Of a stretch of DNA of 40,374 nt, positions 19,195-28,854 are shown piece after piece; position 1 is the stretch's first letter; each line of letters begins with the position of its first letter. The DNA lies in contig BFEA01000623.1 of assembly GCA_003427395.1 (NCBI GenBank), positions 502,015 to 542,388 on the forward strand. The letters are read 5' to 3'. A model generated the notes under the pieces. It made no database searches and was not told the DNA's origin. It saw only the letters and a list, made by a program, of their open reading frames with translations. Made by a program: the position numbers and the translations under genes. Origin of the DNA: Chara braunii. Its lineage: Eukaryota; Streptophyta; Charophyceae; Charales; Characeae.

Positions 19195-21158
19195 ATGAGT
19201 GATGAGGACAGTGCGGATGAAGGACTAGACCAGGAGGCTAGAAGACTTACCCGTAGACAAGCACTTAGTCGGCCGATTACCTTCTTGGGATCAGACCAGC
19301 GAGAGGAAATGAGACTGCGGAGAGAAGCTAGAAAGAGGGGCATATTGCAGAGGGCTAGGGAAGCAGCAGCCAACGACGAGAGGTCACTTGCAGCAGCCAC
19401 AGCAGCAGAAGCTAGAGCCAGCGCAAAGGCAGCCATGGCTACCGCTCTGCTATGTCACAGGCCTCTTCTCAGGCTCTTTGTCAGGTGCTTGTCCGGGTAT
19501 GTCAAGGTCATCCATGAGTCAGATTGCTGGCTTGTGGGTCAGCCAACAACAACCCATGTAAAACGAGGATTACGAGATTCAACAATGGGATGCACCTCAC
19601 GCAGAGTTACAGCGCCAGTTACGGGAGGTCGAGGGAAGAAGAGAGAGAGCCAGAACGAGGAAAGCTAGACTAGAGGCAAGGGGTAGGGAGCTAGAACAGT
19701 TACCCTTCGGTCAAATCTTTTGAGTGTGGCCGAGGTACAGGCTGTGCAGCAAGAAATGCTGGCCACCCTCATAGCTGATCAAAATCAGATAATGGCAGCC
19801 CTAAGGGCGCCCAGGCCTGCAAATGGCAGCTGCCGCTGCGGTAGCAGATCACTTAGTGACGCTGCCACCGGTTAGTGGTCCTTTCGTCCCGCAGTTTGGT
19901 ATTGTTCCTGCACGCGGTTTACAAGCAGGTGGCAGTGGGCAGGCTTCGGGACAGGCTTCTTTTGTTCGCCGACCGGTGGCTTCTTTTGTTCGTCGACCGG
20001 TGGCTGTAGCTACAGGGCAGCCGCAAGTCCAGCCACCTTTGCAACAGGCTTTGCAACAACAGCAGCAGGTGCTGCAATCAGCGCAACAGTGTGTCCCACC
20101 GATATCCCAGCCAGTGCAGTAGGCAGAGGGGCCAGGCCTTCGGTGCAGTGGACACCCAAGGTTCCATTGCTGGTTCCTAAACCTTCTCTGGCGACAAGAG
20201 AAAAGAAGAGGATCTAGATACTCGGGTGAGGACTGTGCCCACCTATGTGCGGCACAAGCTAACTCGTCTCAATCAAGAGGTCATTGTAGCTGCATCCTTT
20301 TTAGAAGGGTCAACAACCAAATGATTCAATGGATTGGTACAGCAGAATGCGTACGGTCAAAACTTTGATGGCTGGGCGCAGGCTCGGACATTGGAGGAGT
20401 TGGTGCGTTTGGTTCACGACAGGTGGTTTGACCCTCAGGGGGCACAAAGGCTACCGACTCACTAGCTACTTCAGGATCAAAGAGGAACCGGATAGTTTGC
20501 AACGTGACCGACGCCGTAGAGCGCCAGATCGTCGTCCTTGGCGTGTGATATGATCCACAGGTCCTCTTGACAACTTATCTTCAGTGTCCACCCACAGGTG
20601 TCGAGAATAAGTCGGTCGATGAGGCCTCCATAGACATGCATGACTGCGCCTTATTTAGCAAAAAGGCTTTAGACTTGGAGGCTAGACTTGGGACTGCACA
20701 GCAGGCATCGACAAATGGGAGGAAGAAGAAGCTTCCTCAGGATTCGCGAAAGAAGGGGAACCTCATGTTCGTTGACCATGATGGCAACGCAACAGAGGTT
20801 GAGGATTTTTCGGATCTTGGGGAGGAGACAGAGATAGACAGGGGTCCAAAGACTTCAGAGGGTGGAGTGGTTCCTCCCATTAGGGAAAAGGCTAAGGGGG
20901 CTATGAAACAAAAGGTAGGTCGGCCTAAGGGACAACAGGAACAAGGTCCACCCATATGGGTGAAACTTGTACAAGGAGTGGCGAGACCGTGTTGCACGAG
21001 GCGCTTATCTCAATTGTGGCCAGCATGGGCACACAATGAGCAAGTGCAAGAGTAAGCGGGTCATTGGGAAGGTAACATCCTCGATAGTGACAGTTGGATC
21101 TTCTAACTCTGGTGGTGCTTCTGCGAGCACTTCCCAGGGAACCACCTCGGGGAATTAG
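19195..21158 (+). pseudogene. Ty3/gypsy gag with mutated zinc knuckle (broken)
   Basis: Structural protein of the particle. It starts MSDEDSADEGLDQEARRLTRRQ with an Arg/Ala-rich, probably coiled-coil stretch (RREARKRGILQRAREAAANDERS). After frameshifts it continues with a Pro/Gln-rich part (19823-20122) that contains a 24-bp tandem duplication giving SFVRRPVA twice (19958-20005). A capsid-like part with several stops follows (20190-20480), then 20567-21055 with a basic, acidic-patched segment. The knuckle, in a third frame, reads AYLNCGQHGHTMSKC (about 21003-21047). The family pattern is C-x2-C-x4-H-x4-C, and the first Cys is Tyr (TAT at 21006-21008). A 47-bp tandem duplication follows at 21111-21204. 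Confidence 0.8.
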
Positions 21159-21319
21159 GTGGTGCTTCTGTGAGCACTTCCCAGGGAAACACCTCAGGGC
21201 AGTAGGAGTGTTAGCTGCCCTTACTTGTGCTGAAGTGGTTACCTTACCCTCTCCATTTCAAACGATGGCCAAGGCTATTGACCCCTTGATCCCCCCGCAA
21301 ACAAATTAGAACCAATTAG

Positions 21320-21760
21320 TGCTCTATTCGATGGATGTGTCCGAGTCCTTAGAGGAGTTAAAAAGTGAGTGGTTAGGAAAAGATCCTAGAGACTCATGGG
21401 CGATGATGGTTGGAGGTCCTAGAGGTAAACATTTCGTGGTATAAGTCGATGTAGGTGGTCACAAGGTTGGTGCCTACGCAGACATAGGTTCTACGTGAAA
21501 TTTCATCACTCGTGTTTGTGTGGATAGGTTGCGCTTAGGGGACCAAGTGCAGCGGCTTAGCAGGTTTGTAGCATCTACCTTAGCTAAAAGGCAGTCCATG
21601 GTAGTTAAAGACTGTGTCAAGGACAGTCTGCACCTTCTCCTATAGAGGAGGGGAAGTGAGACACGAGATCTGCTTCCTGGTTAGCGACGAGCTTCCATTT
21701 GATATGTTACTAGGAAAGTACTACCTGGAGGTTGCTCAGCCCCAGTTTGATTGGAATAGA
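21320..21760 (+). pseudogene. Ty3/gypsy aspartic protease remnant
   Basis: Reading in pieces gives GGHKVGAYADIGST, a stop, then NFITRVCVDRLRLG. The active-site triplet DSG is DIG, with Asp kept, and a TGA follows where siblings have Arg (STRSYI). A second stop (TAA) lies in HFVV*VDVGG at about 21441. The C-terminal part, in another frame from 21614, reads [34 protein letters not shown], which matches the LPFDLILGMDW region of the sibling at 34400. Confidence 0.75.
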
Positions 21761-21879
21761 AAGGTGATGATGTACAAGTTGCCAAATGGAAGGACTGTTA
21801 GTTTGCAGAAGTACAAGGCTAGCAGGCTAGTGGAGAACTATGGCTGCATGTGCGCATTCGCCTTCTATAATTACTACAA

Positions 21880-22714
21880 GCAGAACTGCAAGGAGGGTAT
21901 GTACCTAGTTTTTGTCTTTGAGAAAGGGAAAGTCGTTAAAACACCCCCAAAGATAGAAGCAGTCGTTGCTCAGTACCCAGACCTTTTCAAGGAGCCTAGG
22001 GGCGTAGTCGAGAGAGAGATTGTCCATGCTATTGAAGTCATTCCTAGTAGCAAGGTACGTAGGGGACGGATATATAGGATGTCTCCTGTGGAGTTAGATG
22101 AGCTCCGCCAACAGATCAAGGAGCTCAAAGAGAAAGGCGGAATCCGGCCTAGTACCTCCACTTACGGTTCGCTTGTTCTATTTGTCCCAAAGAAGGGGGG
22201 TAACCTAAGGATGTGCATTGATTATAGGGGCCTCAATGCCATCACTGTTAAAAACGCAGAGCCCCTATCTCGCATCGACGACCTCTTGGATTGAGTGTAG
22301 GGATGCCGATACTTCACCAAGATAGATTTGAGGTACGGATACCATCAGATTGCCATTAGGCCTGAGGATCAGCACAAAACCGGTTTCCCGGGTACGGTCT
22401 GTATGAGTTTGTGTTGATGCCCTTCGGTCTATGCGATGCTCCTGGGACGTTCCAACACGCGATGAATTGTATTTTTTTACGACTACTGCGACAAGTTTAT
22501 CCTCGTGTACCTGGACGATATTCTTATCTTTAGTAGGGCTGTAGAGGAGCATGTTGAGCACATCGAGATAGTGCTAGGGCTCCTAAGACAACATCAGTAC
22601 AAGATTAACTTGGAGAAATGCGAATTTGGTCGCACCAAGATCTTGTACTTGGGTCGTGAAATTTCAGCAGATGGTCTGACGCCGGATGATGCCAAAGTGG
22701 ACCTCAGTCTGTGA
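21880..22714 (+). pseudogene. Ty3/gypsy reverse transcriptase (broken)
   Basis: From [22 protein letters not shown] through [46 protein letters not shown] and RIDDLLD, then TGA at 22292-22294 and TAG at 22298-22300, where element 1 has Arg and Gln. A frameshifted stretch follows ([16 protein letters not shown] is readable in another frame), with [19 protein letters not shown] before the next break. 22505-22714 gives [16 protein letters not shown] with the YLDD box, then LEKCEFGRTKILYLGREISADGLTPDDAKV. Confidence 0.88.
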
Positions 22715-23300
22715 CTGAGGTCAGGTCCTTTATAGGGATGATGGACTACTATCGTCTGTTTGTGAAAAACTATAGTACTATAGCCTCCCCACTAACGGAT
22801 TGCACACGCCTTGACACACCATGGGAGTGGACTGATGAATGTGAAGCAGCCTTCAAAAGATTGAAGTATGCCCTCGTGCACTATAAGTCCTCAAGCTTAT
22901 GGATCCCAAGCTGCTTTTCATTGTGACCGCTCACGCCAGCCAATATGGCATAGGCACGGTCCTTGCCTAGGAGGAGGGAAAAAAGTTTAGGTCGGTCGAG
23001 TACATGAGCAAAAAGATGCCATCTCAAAAACTAGCTAAGTCTACCTATGAGCGAGAACTCTATGCCTTCTATAGAGCGCCGGTTCGCTGGAGGCATTACC
23101 TCCTAGGCAGATTCTTCTATGCGAGATCTGACCATGAGTCTCTGCGCTGGATAAAGACACAGCCCGTACTCTCCAATGCACTCAAGAGGTGGATTGAAGT
23201 CGTAGATATGTATGACTTCGAGCTCGACCCTCTGAGGAGAGAATACAACAAGGTGGCTGATGCACTATCACGCAGGGCAGACTATCTGGGTTTGGGATAG
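22711..23300 (+). pseudogene. RNase H of element D (catalytic Asp lost)
   Basis: Begins with the RT thumb (TEVRSFIGMMDYYRLFVKNYSTIASPLTD). The RNase H entry, normally VTTDASQYG, reads VTAHASQYGIG: CAC at 22932-22934 gives His instead of the first catalytic Asp. A TAG at 22968-22970 replaces Gln. The C-terminal half is open from 23004 (MPSQKLAKSTYERELYAF, WRHYLLGRFFYARSDHESLRWIKTQ) to NKVADALSRRADYLG at about 23280. It is degenerate but easily recognised. Confidence 0.88.
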
Positions 23301-23320
23301 CTGAGGATGTAACTCGATCT

Positions 23321-23962
23321 ATGGTGGAAGCCTATCAAGAGGACCTCATCATGTTAGAGATCATACACAAATTTGCTGCCAATGATAAGACCACATCCAA
23401 TGAGTTTGTGCTGGTTGATGGCTTGTTGCTCCTTGAGAAGGCTGGGAATAAACGTTTGTGTGTTCCATGTAGAGAGTCTTTGCGTAGTTTATTTTTAGGC
23501 GAGTGTCACAACGCGACCCGAAATTTTGGCTACGAAAAGACAGCAGCAAATCTAATGCAGAAATTCTGGTGGCCCACGATGATGGAAGATGCAAAGAAGT
23601 ATGCAAAGACATGCCAAGTTTGTCAGTGTGACAAACCTCGGGCGCAGGCACCACTTGGGCTACTCAAGCCCTTGCCTATTTCGGCAGGTCGTGGTCAAAG
23701 TCTGTCCATGGACTTCATGAATGCTCTTGTGACCAGCAAATCTATTGGAGAAATTCTGGTGGCCCACGATAATGGAAGATGCAAAGAAGTGTGTAGAGAC
23801 AGGTTTGTCAGCGTGAGAAAGCCCGGACGCAGGCTACTCAAGCCCTTCCCTATTCCTGCAGGTCCTGGTTGAAGAGAAGAGTTAATGAAGAGTTAATGAA
23901 GACTGCTCCCCAGATTATCGCAATTTATGAAAGAAATTTGAAAGGGAAGCAGCCTGCTGTAT
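23321..23962 (+). pseudogene. Integrase remnant: zinc finger, internal duplication, catalytic core deleted
   Basis: The frame 23321-23872 holds GECHNATRNFGYEKT, where the second zinc His is not seen, and CQVCQCDK with both Cys, followed by LLKPLPISAGRGQSLSMDFMNALVTS, which reaches the first catalytic Asp of integrase. There the normal sequence stops. A second, diverged copy of 23544-23695 follows at 23734-23869 in another frame (EILVAHDNGRCKEV). It is joined straight to the last residues of the polyprotein, ELMKTAPQIIAIYERNLKGKQPAV, ending with TAA at about 23962. Roughly 1 kb encoding the rest of the core, the GPY/F region and most of the chromodomain-like tail is missing compared with 26889-27848. 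Confidence 0.88.
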
Positions 23963-23987
23963 AAGGACTTCTCAGGGGATTATCGAA

Positions 23988-24003
23988 GTAAAGGAGGAGG
24001 GAG
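23988..24003 (+). promoter_or_regulatory. Polypurine tract, family B
   Basis: AAAGGAGGAGGGAG directly before the LTR start TGCGAGG. The same tract precedes the minus-strand family B LTR at 26838. It primes plus-strand cDNA synthesis. Confidence 0.85.
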
Positions 24004-24975
24004 TGCGAGGATTAACCCCTCAACATACCAGCATACGGCCCCCAGCAGCAAATGTGTGCCCTCCCTAAGTGAAGGCGGGCCCCTGAATCGCAATGAACCC
24101 TAAATTCGTCAATTTTGGAGATCTTGTTGGGCGCCAGACAGTTGCTACCAGTTGGTTATATCCGCTTTGCTCGAGAGAATCCAAAATATTTGTGAGCCTT
24201 CCAGGCTCTTCCGGCAACGTGGTGAAAGTACACCACACGTTTGTGCCTGAGTGATGGGCTTGCCTAACCAATTCGGTCTCAGGCCACTGTCTGAACGGGC
24301 TAATCAATTTGGTCCCAAGCCACTGTTTGAACGGGCCTGGGCGCATACATTTTGGCCGTGGAAACTTGGTCTCACGGGCCAAGCAAGTGGCAACGAGCCC
24401 GCCACTTTCCATATAGAAAAGGGCCGGGCTCCGCGTTTCGCATTCGGGCACTTGCTGTGCAAGCGGCAACGCTGCTGGAGCGTGCACTCACTGGCTGCTT
24501 GCTGGCGCTGGCGGTGGTGCTCGTATGTGTGTGCAAACGTGAGAGGAAGAAGGGCCCTGCTAAGGGCAGTGCCAGAGCCAAGCCCTCCATAGTCGGGCTT
24601 GGCTTGGACGAAGGTCAGCGGGGTCGGTGGTGGTCTTCGTGTATGAGGGAAGACGTGGATGAAGAAGACAAGGGCGAGCGATGAGGGGGAGATGAGGATG
24701 ATGATGTGAGGGCATGTACCTGGTCTTGGCGAAGGCTACAAGGTCGACATCTGCTTGTACTTTGGTCGCTGCCGCTGACGCCAACGGGTTGCACCGTCAT
24801 TTTGAAGTTTAGGATAGTAGCTGTAGGAAGTTGTCTGGGCGCTGAGAACCAATAGGGTGAAGAGCTTCGATCGCATTTGTGGTGATGGTGAGAACATGCT
24901 TTCATTGACAATGCATTTCTGCTTTCTGGACAATGATCGACCTCTGTCATTTCGTTATTGCTCATTTCCCTTGCA
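24004..24975 (+). repeat. 3' LTR, family B copy 2
   Basis: TGCGAGGATT to TTGCA, 972 bp, preceded by a polypurine tract and pol, hence a 3' LTR. It shares with copy 1 the blocks CCAGCATACGGCCC, TTGTTGGGCGCCAGACAGTTG and GCTGCTGGAGCGTGC. It is shorter than copy 1 through several small indels. Confidence 0.88.
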
Positions 24976-25389
24976 CTTGCTTCTTCTTACCGGTCGTTGG
25001 TGGTTATAACTTTGTTTCTTATTTAAAATTTGGTAAGGAATTTCGATGTGACCCTGAGGCAAAAGTTGTTCAGTTTATTTTTCTGCATAATATAGTTTTT
25101 TTCCCAGATTTTTTTGATTTTGTTTTTTTCTGGAACCTCCTTTGGTTCACGACCTAGTCGCCCGGACAAACAAGGTAACCCGGACGGCCCAGCTGGTAGC
25201 CTAGTTTTTCTCTGAATTTTTATTTTGTTTTTCTCTTAAACAAAGGTCGGGCCAGTGAAAGCTCGGTAGCTCCAGTCTTGACAGGGATTATCATACTGGT
25301 CGGCTGAGGCTAGGACTACAGAGCTGGGCGAAGTACCGGTGGTTTAATTCTGTAGATGTCTGCAGGGCAGCGGGGGCAGTCACTAACAG
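24976..25389. other. No gene; T-rich flank
   Basis: Downstream flank of the family B LTR. T-rich (TTTTTTTGATTTTG at about 25107), with no coding sequence until the LINE endonuclease fragment. Confidence 0.45.
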
Positions 25390-25853
25390 TAGCGGATGAA
25401 GAGAATGGGAGATGGTGCCTTATGCACCTGAAATGGAAAGAAGAAGACTTTAGGCTGATTAATATCTATGCCCCTAATGCGCCTAACTGCAGATGAATTT
25501 TCATCCACTTGTTAGGCAACCTAATCCCACCTCTATCAGCGTGCATTCTCGCTGGAGACTGGAATGCCACTTTAGACCCGGTCTACGACCGTATCTCTAG
25601 AGCGGCATCATCTCATACATCACAGGAGGCAGCTCCAGTCCAGAAACTGATTATGGATTACAATCTGGTTGACCCCTACCGGACCTTGCATCCATCGAGC
25701 CGCAAGAATATCAAGGAAACTGGCAACCACTGAAAACGGAGAAGCACATGCTTGAAACAGGCCTCCGACCCGTCCTCTCCCATGTATATGGAAGTGTTTG
25801 AGAAATCTAGGGAAGAACAGTCGGTGTGCTCCAATATTTAGACAAGACCATAG
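25390..25853 (+). pseudogene. LINE endonuclease-domain fragment
   Basis: Non-LTR retrotransposons nick their target with an APE-type endonuclease at the start of ORF2. In one frame this reads GRWCLMHLKWKEEDFRLINIYAPNAPNC, a TGA at 25494-25496 (an Arg codon changed to stop is the likely cause), then HLLGNLIPPLSACILAGDWNATLD. NIYAPN and GDWN are signature motifs of this domain; the catalytic Asp/Asn of GDWN are present. Coding becomes unclear after about 25733. The fragment is cut at 25853 by the end of a minus-strand LTR, and the RT part of a similar LINE lies beyond that element at 28077. Confidence 0.85.
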
Positions 25854-26838
25854 TGCAAGGAAAATGAGCAATAGCGAGATGACAATAATCAGATTGCACA
25901 ATCACATTGAAAGCCAGATCGTATCACAGTGTTCAGAAAGCAGCATTGCACCAATATGACACCAATGGAGAATTGTAGCACTGAAAACCAATGTCAATGA
26001 GAGCTTTCTCTCGCCACCACCAACATATGTATCCAGTCCCTATCTCCCTACTTGGCGCCCAACCTACTCCCTACACAGCTACTACTAGCCTACTAATTGA
26101 CAATGCAACTGTTGACGTCAGCAACCTCCGAAATAAGACGCCGCCCATGCAGACCATCGCCAATACCAGGTATGTGCCCTCACATCATTATCGTCATCAT
26201 CCTTCTCTCTCTCTCTCCCTTCTCTTCCTCCCCACGTCTTCCCTTTGTACACCTGAAGACTACCCCTGCGCCTCACTGTACAGCCAAGCCCTCAGCCAGC
26301 TATGGAGGCTGGGCTATGGCGCTGCCGTCAGCCAGCTATGGAGGCTGGGCTATGGCGCTGCCCTCAACCAGGTATGGAGGCTGGGCTATGGCGCTGCCCT
26401 CGGCAACGCCTTGTTCCCTGCACGACCCCACATGCTTGCACCTCGCCTCTCAGCGCCAGCAGCAGCCCACGAGCGTCCGCTCCAGCAGCGCTGCCGCTAG
26501 CATGCGAGTGCCTGAATGACCTCCCGGTAGGCCCCACGAGGCCGCGCCTCTGGTGTAGCTACTGGGCCTCATTTAGTTGGGCCTCCCAACTGTCTGTGTA
26601 TGAGGCTGTGAATCTCACCCAGGGCCTGCACTTTCGGAAAAGCCTAGAAGGCCGTGGAATTTCCTTGTTGCTCGGCCTGTGTTTTCCTCAAACAACTGGC
26701 GCGACGAAACTGCCTGGACCCCAAATACGAATTTGACAGCTTAGGGGCTCTCGGGATTTGTTAGGCCTGCCTTCACTTAGGGCGGGCACATTTGCAGCAG
26801 GGGCCCCCTTAGGCCTGCCGAGGACCCAGATGCTCGCA
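25854..26838 (-). repeat. 3' LTR, family B copy 3 (minus strand)
   Basis: Reverse complement of the family B LTR: starts TGCGAGCATC at 26838 and ends CCTTGCA at 25854, 985 bp. It contains a 36-bp unit (CAGCCAGCTATGGAGGCTGG on the plus strand) present three times in tandem at 26293-26328, 26329-26364 and 26365-26400. The corresponding region in copies 1 and 2 has a single diverged unit. Confidence 0.85.
26293..26400. repeat. Three tandem 36-bp units inside LTR B copy 3
   Basis: Units differ by only a few bases, which shows expansion after the copy formed. They include GGCTGGGCTATGGCGCTGCC. The reading frame through them (GLWRC repeated) has no support as a protein. Confidence 0.9.
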
Positions 26839-26852
26839 TTCCCTCCTCCTTT
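26839..26852 (-). promoter_or_regulatory. Polypurine tract of the minus-strand element
   Basis: On the minus strand, AAGGAGGAGGGAA directly precedes LTR start TGCGAGC, as in copy 2. Confidence 0.8.
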
Positions 26853-26888
26853 TCTTCGATAGTCCTGCTTCCCTTTTAGCTTTCTCTC

Positions 26889-27848
26889 TTAACTTGAGAT
26901 AATTTGGGGAGCAGTCTTCATTAATTCCTTTCTTGTGAACCACCGGTCTTCTTGAGGATCAATGTGATGTCTGAACCGCACTCGGTATTGCATCTGCGGC
27001 TTTGGCTGTCGGCCCCTTCCTGGAGGTTTGGGCACAGGCATCAGCTTGTGCTTGATGATATCGTCAATGTCCACATGTCCATCCATGGTTGGGGGCAGCA
27101 TTGATCTCCTGGAGGGAAACTGATCTGTGGCAGCGAAAGGTGCCAACTTGGATGCATGGAAAACAGGGTAAGTACGCAAGTGTGCAGGAATGCGAATGGC
27201 GTATGAAGGCCCATCTGGTTGATCCCCTTTAATGTCTAAGATCTCCCAGGGCCCAAAGTACTGTGGCATCAGTTTGCGAGAAATCCCTAACTCCTGACCT
27301 AGTTTATCACCTACCTGAAAGTTAGAGGGCCGTCTATGTTTATTCTCAGATGCGATCATAGCATCCTGAAACTTTCTAATATGTTCAACGGCCTGCTGCA
27401 GCATCTGTTCAGACTTGACAGCAAACTCTATGTTGCCAGGTGCTGCAGTGGGTTGCCTTTCTGGTAGAAGAAAGTCAAGTGCAGTTTTGGGCTTCCAACC
27501 AAGGTGCAGCTGGTTGGGAGTCATACCAGTAATACTGTGCACACCATTGTTGTACAGGCTGGCGACGAGAGGTAACTTCTCGTCCCAGTCATCCTGACTT
27601 GGCTTAATATAATGCCGAAGAAGGTGTTGTACTACCCGGTTCATCTGTTCTGCCTGGCCATTTGACTCAGGGTGATTCCCTGACGTCATTTGCAGCTTGG
27701 TACCCATTTGCTCAGCTGTCGTCTGCCACAGTTCGCTGGCAAACCTTAAATCCCTATCACTTACTATCGACGTAGGTAGTCCAAAATCCCTAACCCAGTT
27801 ATCTAGCAACAGTTTGATGACATAGTCAGTTTTAGCAGTTTTTGGCAT
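26889..27848 (-). CDS. Ty3/gypsy integrase C-terminal half with chromodomain-like tail
   Basis: The longest undamaged retroelement frame in the window (319 codons, minus strand). It lacks the zinc finger and first catalytic Asp, so the Met is only the first Met after the truncation. Residue 31 is the second catalytic Asp (IVSDRD) and residue 67 the Glu (GQAEQMNR), with exactly 35 residues between them as in the DD35E family. NNGVHSITGMTPNQLHLGWKP follows, then the nucleic-acid-binding C-terminus with HRRPSNFQVGD and the GPY/F-type motif YFGPWEIL (about residue 215). FHASKL and RRSMLPPTMDG lead to a chromodomain-like end: YRVRF, DRWFTRKELMKTAPQII. It ends with TAA at 26889-26891, 37 bp before the polypurine tract. 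The catalytic core is incomplete, so it is not expected to be functional. Confidence 0.9.
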   Translation of the reverse strand: MPKTAKTDYVIKLLLDNWVRDFGLPTSIVSDRDLRFASELWQTTAEQMGTKLQMTSGNHPESNGQAEQMNRVVQHLLRHYIKPSQDDWDEKLPLVASLYNNGVHSITGMTPNQLHLGWKPKTALDFLLPERQPTAAPGNIEFAVKSEQMLQQAVEHIRKFQDAMIASENKHRRPSNFQVGDKLGQELGISRKLMPQYFGPWEILDIKGDQPDGPSYAIRIPAHLRTYPVFHASKLAPFAATDQFPSRRSMLPPTMDGHVDIDDIIKHKLMPVPKPPGRGRQPKPQMQYRVRFRHHIDPQEDRWFTRKELMKTAPQIISS

Positions 27849-27890
27849 AGCGATAAGTCTTGCATACTTAGAAAAGTGTGATCATTGTTC

Positions 27891-28076
27891 ATATCTTCCA
27901 CCTTCTCCTCTGTCTATTCCCCCTCCACTCTCTTCGTCTAATGGTAATGAGTTACTGTTTCAGATATCGTTTCGCGTTAACTGGAGACTTTGTACAGATC
28001 TGAGACTACTTGTGTTTGACATCGGATGAGTACCTGCTAGACTGGGTTCATTACGCTTTCATGAATTTAGAAAAAA
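27891..28076. other. No gene; flank between truncated gypsy and LINE
   Basis: Short unassigned stretch. It may be LINE-derived, but no motif is readable until 28077. Confidence 0.35.
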
Positions 28077-28295
28077 ATGTCAGTTTTAACGAAATGCCAG
28101 TTTTATGCACTTCTACAACGAAGTACCAGTGTTATCACACTCCTCTATAAAAAGGGTGAGCGGGAAGACATCACGAACTACATGCCGATCTCCCAACTGA
28201 CGCTCCCCTACAAAATTATGACCAAGGCCTTAGCCTTGAGAATTTTGGATGTAACGGACAGATGCTTTCTCATAGATCAGGCTGGGTTCATACCA
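28077..28295 (+). pseudogene. LINE reverse transcriptase, N-terminal piece
   Basis: Reads VITLLYKKGEREDITNYMPIS, then PYKIMTKALALRILD and LIDQAGFIP. This is the conserved start of non-LTR RT (family pattern: I-L-Y-KKG-..-I.NYRPISL-..-YKI..K.L..R, ending Q.GF.PGR). The N-terminal Arg of NYRPISL is Met here. The frame breaks exactly after GFIP, where an insert begins at 28296. The continuation GxYILHN is found at 29164. Confidence 0.88.
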
Positions 28296-28404
28296 TGGTA
28301 ACCGCAGACCAGGACTGTCTTCCGGCCCAGTGTCTTGACCGGTCCGGACTGTCTGGTGATCCGGACATCACCGGATATGTCAGGGGGTACAAAATGTCCG
28401 GACG

Positions 28405-28448
<44 letters not shown>
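28405..28448 (+). repeat. Poly-A run (44 nt)
   Basis: Uninterrupted A run inside the insert. It could be a retroelement tail or simple slippage; the Lys repeats it encodes are not a gene. Confidence 0.9.
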
Positions 28449-28449
<1 letters not shown>

Positions 28450-28753
28450 ACGGGAGAGGGGAGAGGGCTGTTGGGAGGCACTTACCTGCTCTGCACTTTG
28501 TAGTTCAGGCAGCAGAGCACCTGTCTTGCAGCAAATCAACAAGCATTCAACTAGCAGACATGCAGTGTTGCAAACAGTGCAAAGCAGGCACAAGACTAAA
28601 GAAACAGAGAAAAAGATATTGAAAAAAGTATGACTAACTTTGAAGTTTGAACTTAACTCAAAGTAATTGAAGTCCATAACTTCATGTAACTTACAAGTTC
28701 GAACTTCGCAGTTCAATTCAGAACGTCAGTCTTCGGACTGGCAGCACATCAGT

Positions 28754-28754
<1 letters not shown>

Positions 28755-28788
<34 letters not shown>

Positions 28789-28854
28789 NNNNNNNNNNNN
28801 NNNNNNNNNNNNNNNNNNNNNNNNNNNNNNNNNNNNNNNNNNNNNNNNNNNNNN
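28755..28854. other. CT microsatellite and assembly gap
   Basis: A CT run leads directly into 66 unknown bases (28789-28854). The true length is unknown. Confidence 0.95.

Larger units (their letters stand above)
19137..24975 (+). mobile_element. Ty3/gypsy element D (gag, pol, 3' LTR)
   Basis: Gag, protease, RT, RNase H, a shrunken integrase, a polypurine tract and a family B 3' LTR in order. It is inactivated by many frameshifts, stops and an integrase deletion. The matching family B 5' LTR at 9796-10818 lies about 9 kb upstream with other repeats in between. The two may be one element split by nested insertions; LTR divergence and non-matching 5-bp flanks leave this unproven. The shared end ELMKTAPQII and the polypurine tract AAGGAGGAGGGA tie it to the minus-strand element at 25854-27848. 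Confidence 0.85.
25854..27890 (-). mobile_element. Minus-strand Ty3/gypsy element, family B, 5'-truncated
   Basis: On the minus strand: C-terminal half of integrase, polypurine tract, then a full 3' LTR. Everything upstream of the integrase core is missing. The copy stops near 27890, where sequence unrelated to gypsy begins. LINE endonuclease sequence lies on one side and LINE RT on the other, so this element probably inserted into a LINE and later lost its 5' part together with the LINE middle. Confidence 0.85.

Noticed and set aside
9796-24975. Single family B element from LTR copy 1 to copy 2
   Set aside because: Possible with nested insertions, but the LTRs are quite diverged and the 5-bp flanks (GCTCG, CTTGC) do not match, so it is not called as one element.
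28262-28716. Poly-Lys and poly-Phe open frames
   Set aside because: They arise from the 44-nt poly-A run inside an insert.
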